Shown piece by piece: positions 8,600 through 17,006 of a stretch of DNA of 34,274 bases. Made by a program: the position numbers and the translations under genes. The stretch spans positions 1-34,274 of the forward strand of contig JAKSBP010000098.1 of NCBI GenBank assembly GCA_022361035.1, in the 5' to 3' direction. The notes beneath the pieces are model-generated. The model searched no databases. It saw only the letters and a list, made by a program, of their open reading frames with translations, and was not told the DNA's origin. The stretch is from Clostridia bacterium (lineage in GTDB: Bacteria; Bacillota; Clostridia; Peptostreptococcales; Caminicellaceae). The stretch's first letter is position 1. Each line of letters begins with the position of its first letter.

Positions 8600-9301
8600 A
8601 TGAAAGATGTGCATATATTGGTTGTAGATGATGAGATGGAAATCTTAAATTTATTAAAGAAATATCTTAAAAATGAAGGCTATAATGTTGACGCTGCTTC
8701 AGATGGAGAAGAGGGATTACTATTTTTTAAAAGAAAGAAATACGACCTCATTATTTTAGATATTATGATGCCTAAGATTAATGGTATAGAGCTTTGTAAG
8801 AAGCTAAGAAATCAAACCAATGCCCCAATTATTATGTTGACTGCTAAGGACGATGAGATTGATAAGGTTTTAGGCCTTAGAATAGGGGCCGATGATTATA
8901 TAACAAAACCCTTTAGTATGAATGAGTTTATTGCTAGAATTAATGCCCATCTAAGAAGATATTTTGTTCTAAGTGGTAGATTGATTCCCCAGAGTAGTTT
9001 AGTTCTATCCTTTAAGGATTTAAAAATTGACTTAAAAAGCTATTCAGTTCATCGTGGAGCTAATGAGATTCAGCTTACAGCAAAAGAATTTGAGCTATTA
9101 AAATTTTTTGTAAATAATCCTAATCAAGTATTCACTAAGGCGCAGATATTTAAAAATGTTTGGGATAATACTTTCATTGAAGATGATAACACTGTAATGG
9201 TGTATATAAGAAGACTAAGGAAGAAAATTGAGCTGAATCCTGAAAAACCGGAGTTTATTCAAACCGTATGGGGAATTGGCTATAAATTTGTGGGAGAATA
9301 G
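8600..9301 (+). CDS. OmpR/PhoB family response regulator
   Basis: DNA-binding response regulator of 233 residues: receiver domain (about 4-115) and C-terminal winged helix (about 133-232). The receiver shows the acidic pair D10/D11, phospho-acceptor D54 in ILDIMMP, T81 and K103 in ITKPF. The output domain has the LTAKEFELLKFF segment, VMVYIRRLRKKI as recognition helix and a final GIGYKF. I start at the ATG at 8600 because GGAGG (8590-8594) lies 5 nt upstream; an in-frame ATG at 8579 would put that site inside the gene. It is co-transcribed with the histidine kinase that starts 4 nt after its stop. The target genes are unknown. Confidence 0.95.
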   Translation: MKDVHILVVDDEMEILNLLKKYLKNEGYNVDAASDGEEGLLFFKRKKYDLIILDIMMPKINGIELCKKLRNQTNAPIIMLTAKDDEIDKVLGLRIGADDYITKPFSMNEFIARINAHLRRYFVLSGRLIPQSSLVLSFKDLKIDLKSYSVHRGANEIQLTAKEFELLKFFVNNPNQVFTKAQIFKNVWDNTFIEDDNTVMVYIRRLRKKIELNPEKPEFIQTVWGIGYKFVGE

Positions 9302-9305
9302 TACG

Positions 9306-10328
9306 GTGAAGGGACTTTATAAATTCTCTATTATCCTAAATTGGTTATTACTCCTTCTTTCATGCTTTATATTGATAGTATTATATTTTTCTAATGATTT
9401 AAATATCTACTCAACGGTTTTAAATGTCTTAATTATTATTTTTTCCTTAGTTAAAATTTATTTGAATCATATAGAAGTAGGGGCGCTTAAAAGGATTGTA
9501 CAGCAGGTAAATAAAGTAGCTTCAGGAAATCTCCATACTAGGATTTCAGCTACAGATAATGGGTTAATGGGAGAACTGGCCTGTGGTGTCAATAGGGTAA
9601 TTGAAAGGCTAAGAGGAGTTAGCGAAAATCAAATTCTTCTTGAGAAGCTGAGAAGGGAATTGATTTCTGATATATCCCATGATATCAGAACTCCCTTAAC
9701 GTCTATTATAGGATATGTAGATGCCTTAAGGGATGAGGTAGTAGTCAGTGAAGAAGAAAGGCAGAAATATCTCCAAATAATCTCCAGTAAGTCGAAGGAC
9801 CTAAAGGATCTCATCGATGAAGTTTTTCATATGGCAAAATTGGATTCAAATTATATTATAATGGATTTTCAAGTGTATGACATTGGAGAGATTATGAGAG
9901 AATGTATAATAGAGTTTTTACCAGAGCTTAATCAGAAGGAAATAAAATTAAAGGTTGATATTCCAGAAAAAAGGTCACTAGTATATTGTGATAAATTAAG
10001 TATTGTCCGAGTCTTTAATACTATATTTAAAAATGCCATACAATATGTTAGTGAAGAGAAGGTTTTAGGTACGGAATTGATATCATTGGAAGATGATTAT
10101 CAAATAAATATTTGGAATAGAGGGTCAGGCATTGAAGAGGAGTATATATCCATTATGTTTGATGACCTTTACATAAAGAATAAATCTAGAAAAACTCCTA
10201 TAAACAGCATGGTATTAGGTCGTGCGATTGTCAAAAAGCTTTTAAAAAAGCATGGGGGTAAAGTATGGGTGGAAAGTAAGGCCCATGAGAAAACAGTATT
10301 TAGTTTTACCCTTCCTAGGCTTAAATAA
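9306..10328 (+). CDS. Membrane sensor histidine kinase
   Basis: Partner kinase of the preceding regulator, about 340 residues. It has two N-terminal membrane helices (about 8-28 and 36-54) with almost no external loop, then a HAMP-like linker, an H-box SHDIRTPLTSIIGY with phospho-acceptor H125, and an ATPase domain with N-box FKNAIQYV (N243). The G1 motif reads NRGSGI (from N271) instead of DxGxGI, and the G2 region reads VLGRAIVK instead of GLGLAIVK. The tiny external loop suggests sensing in the membrane, as in cell-envelope stress kinases. I start at the GTG at 9306, with GGGAG upstream; an ATG at 9276 would overlap the regulator by 26 bp. Confidence 0.9.
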   Translation: MKGLYKFSIILNWLLLLLSCFILIVLYFSNDLNIYSTVLNVLIIIFSLVKIYLNHIEVGALKRIVQQVNKVASGNLHTRISATDNGLMGELACGVNRVIERLRGVSENQILLEKLRRELISDISHDIRTPLTSIIGYVDALRDEVVVSEEERQKYLQIISSKSKDLKDLIDEVFHMAKLDSNYIIMDFQVYDIGEIMRECIIEFLPELNQKEIKLKVDIPEKRSLVYCDKLSIVRVFNTIFKNAIQYVSEEKVLGTELISLEDDYQINIWNRGSGIEEEYISIMFDDLYIKNKSRKTPINSMVLGRAIVKKLLKKHGGKVWVESKAHEKTVFSFTLPRLK

Positions 10329-10383
10329 TTTCAAATTTTTAGGGGATTAAATATATGCTTATATAATTTTTAGGCTGGCGATA

Positions 10384-10425
10384 AAAGCCCAATTTCAGAT
10401 TTTTTACTGAAATTGGGCTTTTTTT
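10384..10425. terminator. Bidirectional terminator between kinase and hydrolase genes
   Basis: AAAGCCCAATTTCAG (10384-10398) pairs perfectly with CTGAAATTGGGCTTT (10407-10421) over 15 bp. A T run to 10425 follows on the plus strand, and A residues before the left arm give a shorter T run on the minus strand. It serves two converging genes. Confidence 0.95.
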
Positions 10426-10470
10426 CACAGACTGTTTCTGGGGTTTCCACATCTTTCAAATGTTCTATAT

Positions 10471-11418
10471 TTACTTATAGAAATCATGTAAACCTATGCG
10501 TTTATGGAAGGTTCTATTTTCTACAATCCATCTACTAGTTGCTATATCTGAGTTAAGAAAATATAGGGAATCAGAGATGTTATTATTTCCATCTAAGGCT
10601 AGGGCAGCGGCTTGGATACTTTCCGGTGACGGGGAGTTGAAAATTGCTCCATTTTGTACCGGTGTATATTGATAGCCGTGGGCCTTATCGAAAATAACCC
10701 CCTTGACGCTGTTAGGAAAATCTGTACTCTCTTTTCTATTCAATACAACATTGGCTACTGCTAGTTTACCTTCAAAAGGCTCCCCTTCGGATTCAGCCTG
10801 TACAATTCTAGCTAACCAATATAGTTCTTCACTATGGGAACTGTCCTTATTTATAAGAACACTATAGTTTTCATAATCCCAGTTAACTATGCAGTTAAAA
10901 ATTTCTGAGATAAAACGAAGGGGTACAAAGGTTCTTCCTTCGTATACACTTATAGGTGCATCTAGAATAAGCTCCTTACCATTTACTTTAGCTATATTTG
11001 AGCCTAAAGTGAGTTCAGCGGTCTTTTCATTATGAATTAAAGTTGCTGTCTTAGTCTCTTCATTCCATAGGATTTCATTGATGCCTAAGGCCTGGGCTAT
11101 AAAACGAATTGGAACATGGGTGCGGTCCTTTTCTATGTAGGGACTTATATCGGGGTTTAGGATTTTATCATCCACCCTTATTTTTATAGTGATGCCCTTT
11201 GAAATAGGCTTTATTTTAACTAAGCTGCCTGAATAAATGGTATCGTCAATATCTTCATTTAAGGCCTTTAATTCATTAAGTTCAACATTAAATTCCTTTG
11301 ATATACTTGAATAGGATTCACCGGGCTGAACGGTATGCATTACAAAGGAGTTTCCATAGGAAGGAGCACTAGATAGAATAATGGAGATGCAAAGTGCTGT
11401 AGATATTAATTTTTTCAT
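10471..11418 (-). CDS. Secreted LysM / copper-amine-oxidase-N / SleB-type cell wall hydrolase
   Basis: Exported peptidoglycan hydrolase of 315 residues. In order: signal peptide (about 1-22), LysM wall-binding domain (about 26-70, HTVQPGESYSSIS), two copy-like repeats of the copper amine oxidase N-terminal stalk domain (about 78-190, with THVPIRFIAQALG and TFVPLRFISEIF), and a SleB/CwlJ-type Hydrolase_2 domain (about 198-315). The candidate catalytic Glu is E209 in RIVQAESEGE. This domain is common in spore cortex-lytic and vegetative wall hydrolases, so a spore role is possible but not shown. I start at the ATG at 11418, with AGGAGG upstream; the longer frame to 11469 has no signal peptide at its start. 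Confidence 0.92.
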   Translation of the reverse strand: MKKLISTALCISIILSSAPSYGNSFVMHTVQPGESYSSISKEFNVELNELKALNEDIDDTIYSGSLVKIKPISKGITIKIRVDDKILNPDISPYIEKDRTHVPIRFIAQALGINEILWNEETKTATLIHNEKTAELTLGSNIAKVNGKELILDAPISVYEGRTFVPLRFISEIFNCIVNWDYENYSVLINKDSSHSEELYWLARIVQAESEGEPFEGKLAVANVVLNRKESTDFPNSVKGVIFDKAHGYQYTPVQNGAIFNSPSPESIQAAALALDGNNNISDSLYFLNSDIATSRWIVENRTFHKRIGLHDFYK

Positions 11419-11555
11419 ATCACTTCCTCCTTTATAGATTACTGTATCATCTATAATATATATTATCAATATGAAATACCTGGATTAGATTCCTTAAAAT
11501 AGAAAAGTTAACTTAATCATAATATACCCTTTAAATCTAAGTACCATAAAATATG

Positions 11556-11707
11556 ATAGAAATGACAAGGAAAATGCTCAAAAACATTTAGAAAACACAA
11601 GGAATAATTCGGAAATATCGGAAATATCGGAAATATTGATATCTATGTTAAATGAAATGGTAGAAAAAGCTAAGGAAATGGAATCCCTTGGTGAAAGAGT
11701 TTTTTAG
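11556..11707 (+). pseudogene. Possible remnant of a short coding sequence
   Basis: An open frame reading roughly YDRNDKENAQKHLENTRN, then SEISEISEI, then a helical tail ending MESLGERVF and a TAG at 11705. It has no credible start codon or ribosome site. Three copies of a 9-bp unit (TCGGAAATA) encode the SEI repeats. It may be the broken 3' end of a gene or chance open frame. Confidence 0.25.
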
Positions 11708-11744
11708 AACTTATATATAGGATAGCCCGTCCTTAGAGTACAGC

Positions 11745-11923
11745 TATAGATATAGGCTTGTAAAGATAAACTTACTCAAGTAGCCACTGAGAATCCTTTT
11801 TGCTCATGATATAAACCTGTTTTGAATCTGATAAATAAATGTTAAACAGGTTCATAAAAATCCCTCTAAAGGAAAGCTCAGTGGCTGCTTTCGTTTATTA
11901 AGTTTGTAAGTTACTTATCTATA
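11745..11923 (+). repeat. Palindromic repeat family 1, copy 2 (179 bp)
   Basis: Same length and layout as copies 1 and 3. The ends are TATAGATA (11745-11752) and TATCTATA (11916-11923). Inner arms are CCACTGAG / CTCAGTGG (perfect) and AACCTGTTT / AAACAGGTT. In this last stem a C-G pair replaces the T-A pair of copies 1 and 3. Its right end touches the stop codon of the gene at 11924. Confidence 0.85.
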
Positions 11924-12691
11924 TTACTCAGCATCTCCTAACATATTCTCAATTATTGGCATAGCAATTCCTGCCGTATATCCACCATCAACATTTATTG
12001 CTTGACCTGATAAGAATTTGCAATCGTCGGATGATAAGAAATGGATTAGTGCTGCAATTTCTTCTGGTTCACATAAACGCCTTTGTGGCAATGTAGCCTC
12101 AGCTAACTTAAGCTCTAACTCATTTCCCTTTGCATAGGCCATTGATGTATTTACAGTAGCTGGACAAATACAGTTTACTCTTATATTTTGATCTGCTAGC
12201 TCAATTGCTGCCACTCTTGTGATCTCAACAACGGCAGCTTTAGAAGTACAATAGGCACCATAGCCCGCAAATCCTATTATTCCAGCTAATGATGAGTTGT
12301 TAACTATTGCTCCTCCAGTATTCATATGGCGTTGACCATACTTCATTCCATATACTACACCCATTAAGTTTATATCTAGAGCCCTCTTATACTCATTTAC
12401 GTCTGCATTAGCAATGTTTTTATTTGGAAGTACAATTCCAGCATTGTTTACTAAAATATCGATTTTGCCATGGTCTTCAGATGCTTTTTCCATAAGGTTT
12501 TTAACACTTTCCTCATTTGAAACATCCGTCTTAACCCATGTACAACCTAAATTATTTGCTAATTCAGTTGAATCCTTAATGTCGCCTATAAAAACCTTAG
12601 CACCTGCTTCTATAAATCTTTTTGTAGTTGATAACCCTATTCCTCCAGATGCACCTGTTATTACTGCTGTCTTATCTTTTAATGAAAACAT
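11924..12691 (-). CDS. Short-chain dehydrogenase/reductase (SDR)
   Basis: Classical SDR oxidoreductase of 255 residues, cytoplasmic, acting on an unknown alcohol or ketone. It has the nucleotide motif TGASGGIG (12-19), NNAG (82-85), the catalytic serine near S134 in NNSSLAG, and YCTSK with Y147 and K151. D37 after the second strand favours NAD(H) over NADP(H). The C-terminal LSGQAINVDGGY is typical of the family. The start has GGAGGA upstream. It lies downstream of a second SDR on the same strand, with 328 bp between them, so they may be separate units. Substrate cannot be told from sequence. Confidence 0.9.
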   Translation of the reverse strand: MFSLKDKTAVITGASGGIGLSTTKRFIEAGAKVFIGDIKDSTELANNLGCTWVKTDVSNEESVKNLMEKASEDHGKIDILVNNAGIVLPNKNIANADVNEYKRALDINLMGVVYGMKYGQRHMNTGGAIVNNSSLAGIIGFAGYGAYCTSKAAVVEITRVAAIELADQNIRVNCICPATVNTSMAYAKGNELELKLAEATLPQRRLCEPEEIAALIHFLSSDDCKFLSGQAINVDGGYTAGIAMPIIENMLGDAE

Positions 12692-13019
12692 GAAAATCCT
12701 CCTTCTACATTAATTACGAAAGGTTTTGAATGTTAAACATTCTTTTGAAAGGTCAATTCACTTTATATTATAATATTTTTTCCAAATCATTGAATAATTT
12801 TACATATTATCCTCAAATTTTTGCTTTTCTACAGATATTTTAAAATATAGAGAAATTGGAATAGGCTTATATAGGTAATCAATTGTAAAAGAACTTAAAT
12901 ATACCCTATAGGATAGCCAGTAGAAAAGGCCTAACCTATAGGGTATTATTATGTATGATTAAATAAACCTGAATTATAGGGTGCATTCTTTATATATTTA
13001 TTCAATTATAAGCTTTCGT
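12692..13019. other. Intergenic region between the two SDR genes, with a hairpin
   Basis: No gene was found here. ATACCCTATAGG (12901-12912) pairs perfectly with CCTATAGGGTAT (12935-12946), but no clear T run follows on either strand. It could be a weak terminator for the upstream SDR gene (13020) or a processed stem. The stretch 12720-12840 is AT-rich and presumably carries the promoter for the gene at 11924. Confidence 0.5.
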
Positions 13020-13802
13020 TTACACTTTGGTTTCTGGTAAAGTGCTGCCCCCATCTAATACTATTTGAGTTCCAGTTATATATCTTGATTCGTCAGAAGC
13101 AAGGAAGGCTACTAAATCTCCAGCTTCCTCTATGGTGCCCAATCTCTTCATAGGAATTCCTGAAGCTAGGGAATCTACAATAACCTGTGGATTGCCTGGC
13201 TTCAATTCTTTGGCAACATTCATAATCATTGGAGTTAAGACAATACCTGGACATATTGCATTGATAGTGATATTATGGTCAACAAATTCCATGGCAAGTG
13301 CCTTGGTCAGGCCTAATATAGCTGATTTTGAAGCTGCATAGGCTGAGCTTCCAGTGTCAGCCACCATAAATCCAGTCACTGAAGAGAAGTTAACAATTTT
13401 CCCATAATTAGCTTCAACCATATATGGGATAGCTGCCCTACAGCAATTCCATAATCCCATAACATTTATATTAAACATATTATCCCTAGTTTCATCATTC
13501 ATCTCAAGAAATGGCTCCATTTGGGCTACACCTGCAGCATTGACAAGTATATCTAACTTTCCAAATTGATCAACAACCCTTTTAAAGATTTCATTAACTT
13601 CCTGGGATTTTATTATATTCAATTGATATCCAACTACTTCTATCCCTTCTTTTTTTAAGCTCTCAGTTGCCTCATAGACCTTCTTTGAACTACTTACTAT
13701 AGTAACTAGTGCACCATGCTGGGCCATAACCTTAGCTGCACCATAGCCCATACCTGTGGACCCTCCAATAACAATTGCCACTTTGCCATCTAATTTTTTC
13801 AT
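13020..13802 (-). CDS. ucpA: SDR family oxidoreductase, UcpA-like
   Basis: Classical SDR of 260 residues that resembles E. coli UcpA most clearly in the shared FLASDES..TGTQ..DGGSTLPET ending and in SSVTGFMVAD. The nucleotide motif is IGGSTGMG (12-19), NAAG replaces NNAG (88-91), the catalytic serine is near S141, and YAASK gives Y155 and K159. S37-S39 at the end of the second strand, with no acidic residue, suggests NADP(H). UcpA itself has no firm substrate; links to furan and aldehyde tolerance are known in E. coli. The start has AGGAGG upstream. Confidence 0.8.
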   Translation of the reverse strand: MKKLDGKVAIVIGGSTGMGYGAAKVMAQHGALVTIVSSSKKVYEATESLKKEGIEVVGYQLNIIKSQEVNEIFKRVVDQFGKLDILVNAAGVAQMEPFLEMNDETRDNMFNINVMGLWNCCRAAIPYMVEANYGKIVNFSSVTGFMVADTGSSAYAASKSAILGLTKALAMEFVDHNITINAICPGIVLTPMIMNVAKELKPGNPQVIVDSLASGIPMKRLGTIEEAGDLVAFLASDESRYITGTQIVLDGGSTLPETKV

Positions 13803-14078
13803 GTATACTCCTCCTTACAATTATAATTTTATTTTCATATTAAATAAATATTTCCAAGAATTCAATGATTTTTTTTACAAAACAATTATTTATTTCATAT
13901 TATAACATTTTTTTCTAAAAAATCACATTGTTTTACATATTTTTATCAAAAACTTTTTCTTTACTTAAAGGTGTTTTTAAATATTAGACGAATTAAAAGA
14001 TAAAGATAAACTTATGTAGAATAAATCCTGCCTTGGAGGGAAATTTAAAGCTAATAAAAGACGATGGGAGAGATGAGT

Positions 14079-15311
14079 ATGAGGGTATTATATTACGATT
14101 GTTTTTGCGGAATAAGTGGAGATATGAATTTGGGAGCAATGATTGATTTAGGAGTAGATAAGGATTATTTACTAAAGGAAATTTCAAAACTTAAACTGGA
14201 TTCTGAATATGAAATAAATGTTAAAAAAACTATTAAGAAGGGTATAAGTGGAACAAAAGTTGATGTAATAATAAAAAGCCAAGGACACCATCATGACCAT
14301 AACCATGGTCATTCCCATCATCATGGGCACGGTGATCATCATCATAGAAATTTAGAGGATATTGAAAATATAATAAATTCCAGTGACTTAAAAGATAAAA
14401 TAAAAAAATTAAGTTTAAATATATTTATGCAGATAGCTGAGGCAGAGGCTAAGGTTCATGGAAAATCCCTATATGAAGTTCATTTTCATGAGGTTGGAGC
14501 CATTGATTCCATAATAGATATAGTTGGCTCAGCCATATGCTTGGACTATTTGGAGGTGGATAAAATTATGGCATCTCATGTCCAGGTAGGTGGAGGATTT
14601 GTTAAATGTGAACATGGAATTATACCAGTTCCTGCACCAGCAACAGTTGAAATACTAAAGGGTATTCCAATCAAAACTGGATTAGTATCCTTTGAGACAA
14701 CTACACCTACGGGGGCAGCAATTTTAGCGGCTAATGTAAAGGAATTTACAAATAAAATAGGGTTTTCTATAGATAAGGTTGGCTATGGAATAGGAAATAG
14801 AGAGCTAGAAATACCAAATGTATTAAGGGTTTATTTAGGAAGGGAGGAAAGGATAGAAGACACAGAAGAACAATATATACTTGAAGCCAATATAGATGAC
14901 ATGAATCCAGAGTTTTACAGCTATGTAGAGGAGAGGCTTTTTGAAGAGGGAGCTTTAGATGTATTTAAGACGCCTATAATCATGAAAAAGGGAAGACCAG
15001 CAATAAAATTGACTATATTAGTTAATGAAAAAAAGAAAAAAGATGTATTGGAAGTAGTTTTTAAAGAAACTACCTCTATAGGTATAAGGAAATATAAGGT
15101 GGAAAAAATCATGCTTAAGAGAGAATTTATAAAGGTAGAAACTAAATATGGGGGTGTAATGGTTAAAAACTCCTATCATCAAGATAAATTAGTGAAATAT
15201 AAGGCGGAGTACGAAGACTGCAAAAGACTTGCCAGGGAAAATAATATACCCCTTGAAGAAGTTTATAGGGAAGTTAGGAAAGTAATACAGGAGGATATTA
15301 ATGATAAGTAA
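14079..15311 (+). CDS. larC: Nickel-pincer cofactor biosynthesis protein LarC
   Basis: CTP-dependent nickel insertase (cyclometallase) that places Ni in the pincer nucleotide cofactor of LarA-type racemases and epimerases. Signatures are the N-terminal DCFCGISGDMNLGAM, HFHEVGAIDSIIDIVG in the middle and TTTPTGAAIL. A histidine-rich stretch (about residues 69-89, 13 His) probably binds nickel. The gene is one continuous frame of 410 residues, while in Lactiplantibacillus plantarum LarC is made by a programmed frameshift across larC1 and larC2. I start at the ATG at 14079 (MRVLYYD), which fits the family N-terminus and has GGGAGA upstream; ATGs at 14064 and 14073 are also in frame. It overlaps larE by 11 bp. 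Confidence 0.93.
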   Translation: MRVLYYDCFCGISGDMNLGAMIDLGVDKDYLLKEISKLKLDSEYEINVKKTIKKGISGTKVDVIIKSQGHHHDHNHGHSHHHGHGDHHHRNLEDIENIINSSDLKDKIKKLSLNIFMQIAEAEAKVHGKSLYEVHFHEVGAIDSIIDIVGSAICLDYLEVDKIMASHVQVGGGFVKCEHGIIPVPAPATVEILKGIPIKTGLVSFETTTPTGAAILAANVKEFTNKIGFSIDKVGYGIGNRELEIPNVLRVYLGREERIEDTEEQYILEANIDDMNPEFYSYVEERLFEEGALDVFKTPIIMKKGRPAIKLTILVNEKKKKDVLEVVFKETTSIGIRKYKVEKIMLKREFIKVETKYGGVMVKNSYHQDKLVKYKAEYEDCKRLARENNIPLEEVYREVRKVIQEDINDK

Positions 15312-16104
15312 GGAGAAATATAGAAATCTGATAGATTATCTGAAAAAGCTAGATAGGGTAATTTTAGCATTTTCTGGAGGTGTAGACAGTACCTTCTTAC
15401 TTAAAGCAGCTAAGGAAGCACTAGGACATAATATTAAGGCGGTAACAGTACTATCCCCCTATATTCCCAAATGGGAAGTAGAGGAGGCGAAGAGCCTTGT
15501 TGAGAAAATAGATGTAGAGTATGAAATTATAGAGGTACCAATTATTGATGAGATTAAAGATAATCCTGAGGACAGATGCTACCTTTGTAAAAAGAAAATA
15601 TTTACCATGATACAATCTATAGCTAAGGAAGAAGGCTATAGTTACGTAATTGATGGAACAAACTTTGATGATATAGGTGATTATAGACCGGGGTTAAAGG
15701 CACTAAGGGAATTAGAAGTAAAAAGCCCACTGCTTGAATGTAAACTAACCAAGGAGGAAATAAGAAGCCTGTCTAAGGAGTTAGGACTTGGCACCTGGGA
15801 TAAACCTCCCTATGCCTGTCTTTTAACGAGGATACCCTATGGAAATAAACTAAGGGTAGAAGATTTTGAGAAAATAGAAGAGGCTGAAAAGTATATGATG
15901 AGTATAGGATTCAGAGCAGTCAGAGTCAGATGTCATGGGAATCTAGCGAGAATTGAAGTTAATAAAGGGGATAGGAAAAGGTTATTCAATGAAAAAATCC
16001 TTGATGAGATTTCTAGCAAACTAAAGGATATTGGATTTAAATATGTGACAATGGATATGGAGGGTTATAGGGTAGGGAGCTTTAATGAGGCTATATCTAA
16101 GTAA
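15301..16104 (+). CDS. larE: ATP-dependent sulfur transferase LarE
   Basis: PP-loop enzyme that adenylates and then thiolates the carboxylates of the pyridinium precursor during nickel-pincer cofactor synthesis. The PP-loop is SGGVDS (25-30). Three cysteines stand out: C93 and C96 in RCYLCKK, and C173 in YACLLTR. C173 corresponds to the sacrificial cysteine of the L. plantarum enzyme. The extra CxxC suggests the version that binds a 4Fe-4S cluster to carry sulfur. At 267 residues its length is normal. The start has AGGAGG upstream inside the larC end. Confidence 0.92.
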   Translation: MISKEKYRNLIDYLKKLDRVILAFSGGVDSTFLLKAAKEALGHNIKAVTVLSPYIPKWEVEEAKSLVEKIDVEYEIIEVPIIDEIKDNPEDRCYLCKKKIFTMIQSIAKEEGYSYVIDGTNFDDIGDYRPGLKALRELEVKSPLLECKLTKEEIRSLSKELGLGTWDKPPYACLLTRIPYGNKLRVEDFEKIEEAEKYMMSIGFRAVRVRCHGNLARIEVNKGDRKRLFNEKILDEISSKLKDIGFKYVTMDMEGYRVGSFNEAISK

Positions 16105-16140
16105 ATATGGATGAAAATATAGTATAGGAGGAGAATTATT

Positions 16141-16887
16141 ATGGATTTAATGGACATGAAAAAACTGCTGGAAGGTGTAAAAAACAATGAAATAGAAGTA
16201 GAAGAGGCTATGGAAAAAATCGAGGATTTACCCTTTAAGGACTTGGAATTTGCTAAAATTGATAATCATAGACAAATAAGAGTAGGATACCCGGAGGTAA
16301 TATATTGTGAGAAAAAAACGGTAGAACAGGTAAAGAATATTGTAAAATTTATGATGACTAAAAATAATAATATATTAGCTACTCGGGCCAGTGAAGAGAT
16401 ATACAATGGAGTTAAAGAAATATGTGAAGATGCAAAATACAATGAGCTTGGAAAGACAATAACAATTCAAAAAAGGGAGGAAAAAACCACAGATAGCTAT
16501 ATTGCCATCGTTGCAGCGGGAACTTCCGATTTACCTGTGGTGGAAGAGGCAGTGGAAACCGCAAAAATTTTAGGAAATAGGGTAGAAAAAATCATTGACG
16601 TAGGAGTGGCAGGTATCCATAGACTTTTCGCGAGGATGGATATCATAAGGGGAGCAAAGGTTATCATTGTTGTGGCAGGAATGGAAGGAGCCCTTGCAAG
16701 TGTTGTGGGAGGAATGGTAAATAAACCGGTTATAGCCGTTCCAACAAGTGTAGGCTATGGGGCAAACTTTGGAGGTCTTTCAGCCCTGTTGACGATGTTA
16801 AATAGTTGTGCAAGCGGTGTTAGCGTAGTAAATATAGATAATGGCTTTGGAGCCGCATATAATGCTAGTATTATTAACAAATTATAG
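16141..16887 (+). CDS. larB: Nickel-pincer cofactor biosynthesis carboxylase LarB
   Basis: First enzyme of the pathway: carboxylates nicotinic acid adenine dinucleotide and hydrolyses its phosphoanhydride. 248 residues with a PurE-like C-terminal half containing AAGTSDLPVVEEA, DVGVAGIHR and VAGMEGALASVVGG. C223 in LNSCASG corresponds to the cysteine known to attack the pyridinium ring in L. plantarum LarB (C221). VVNIDNGFGAA closes the protein, as in the family. It follows larE by 36 bp with AGGAGG before the start. The gene order is larC-larE-larB, and no larA or Lar nickel transporter is present in the window. Confidence 0.94.
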   Translation: MDLMDMKKLLEGVKNNEIEVEEAMEKIEDLPFKDLEFAKIDNHRQIRVGYPEVIYCEKKTVEQVKNIVKFMMTKNNNILATRASEEIYNGVKEICEDAKYNELGKTITIQKREEKTTDSYIAIVAAGTSDLPVVEEAVETAKILGNRVEKIIDVGVAGIHRLFARMDIIRGAKVIIVVAGMEGALASVVGGMVNKPVIAVPTSVGYGANFGGLSALLTMLNSCASGVSVVNIDNGFGAAYNASIINKL

Positions 16888-16912
16888 GGAATAACGGAGA
16901 TTTACCATACTG

Positions 16913-16938
16913 GGGAAGGGGTCGTACCTTCCCTTTTG
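16913..16938 (+). terminator. Probable terminator of the lar operon
   Basis: GGGAAGG (16913-16919) pairs with CCTTCCC (16927-16933), followed by only four T. The stem is GC-rich, so a weak terminator is plausible. Confidence 0.65.
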
Positions 16939-17006
16939 ACATTTAATTTAGGATATGATATATTAAAATTAAACTTTATTTACTAACTAAAGAAAGTTGG
17001 GGTTTG

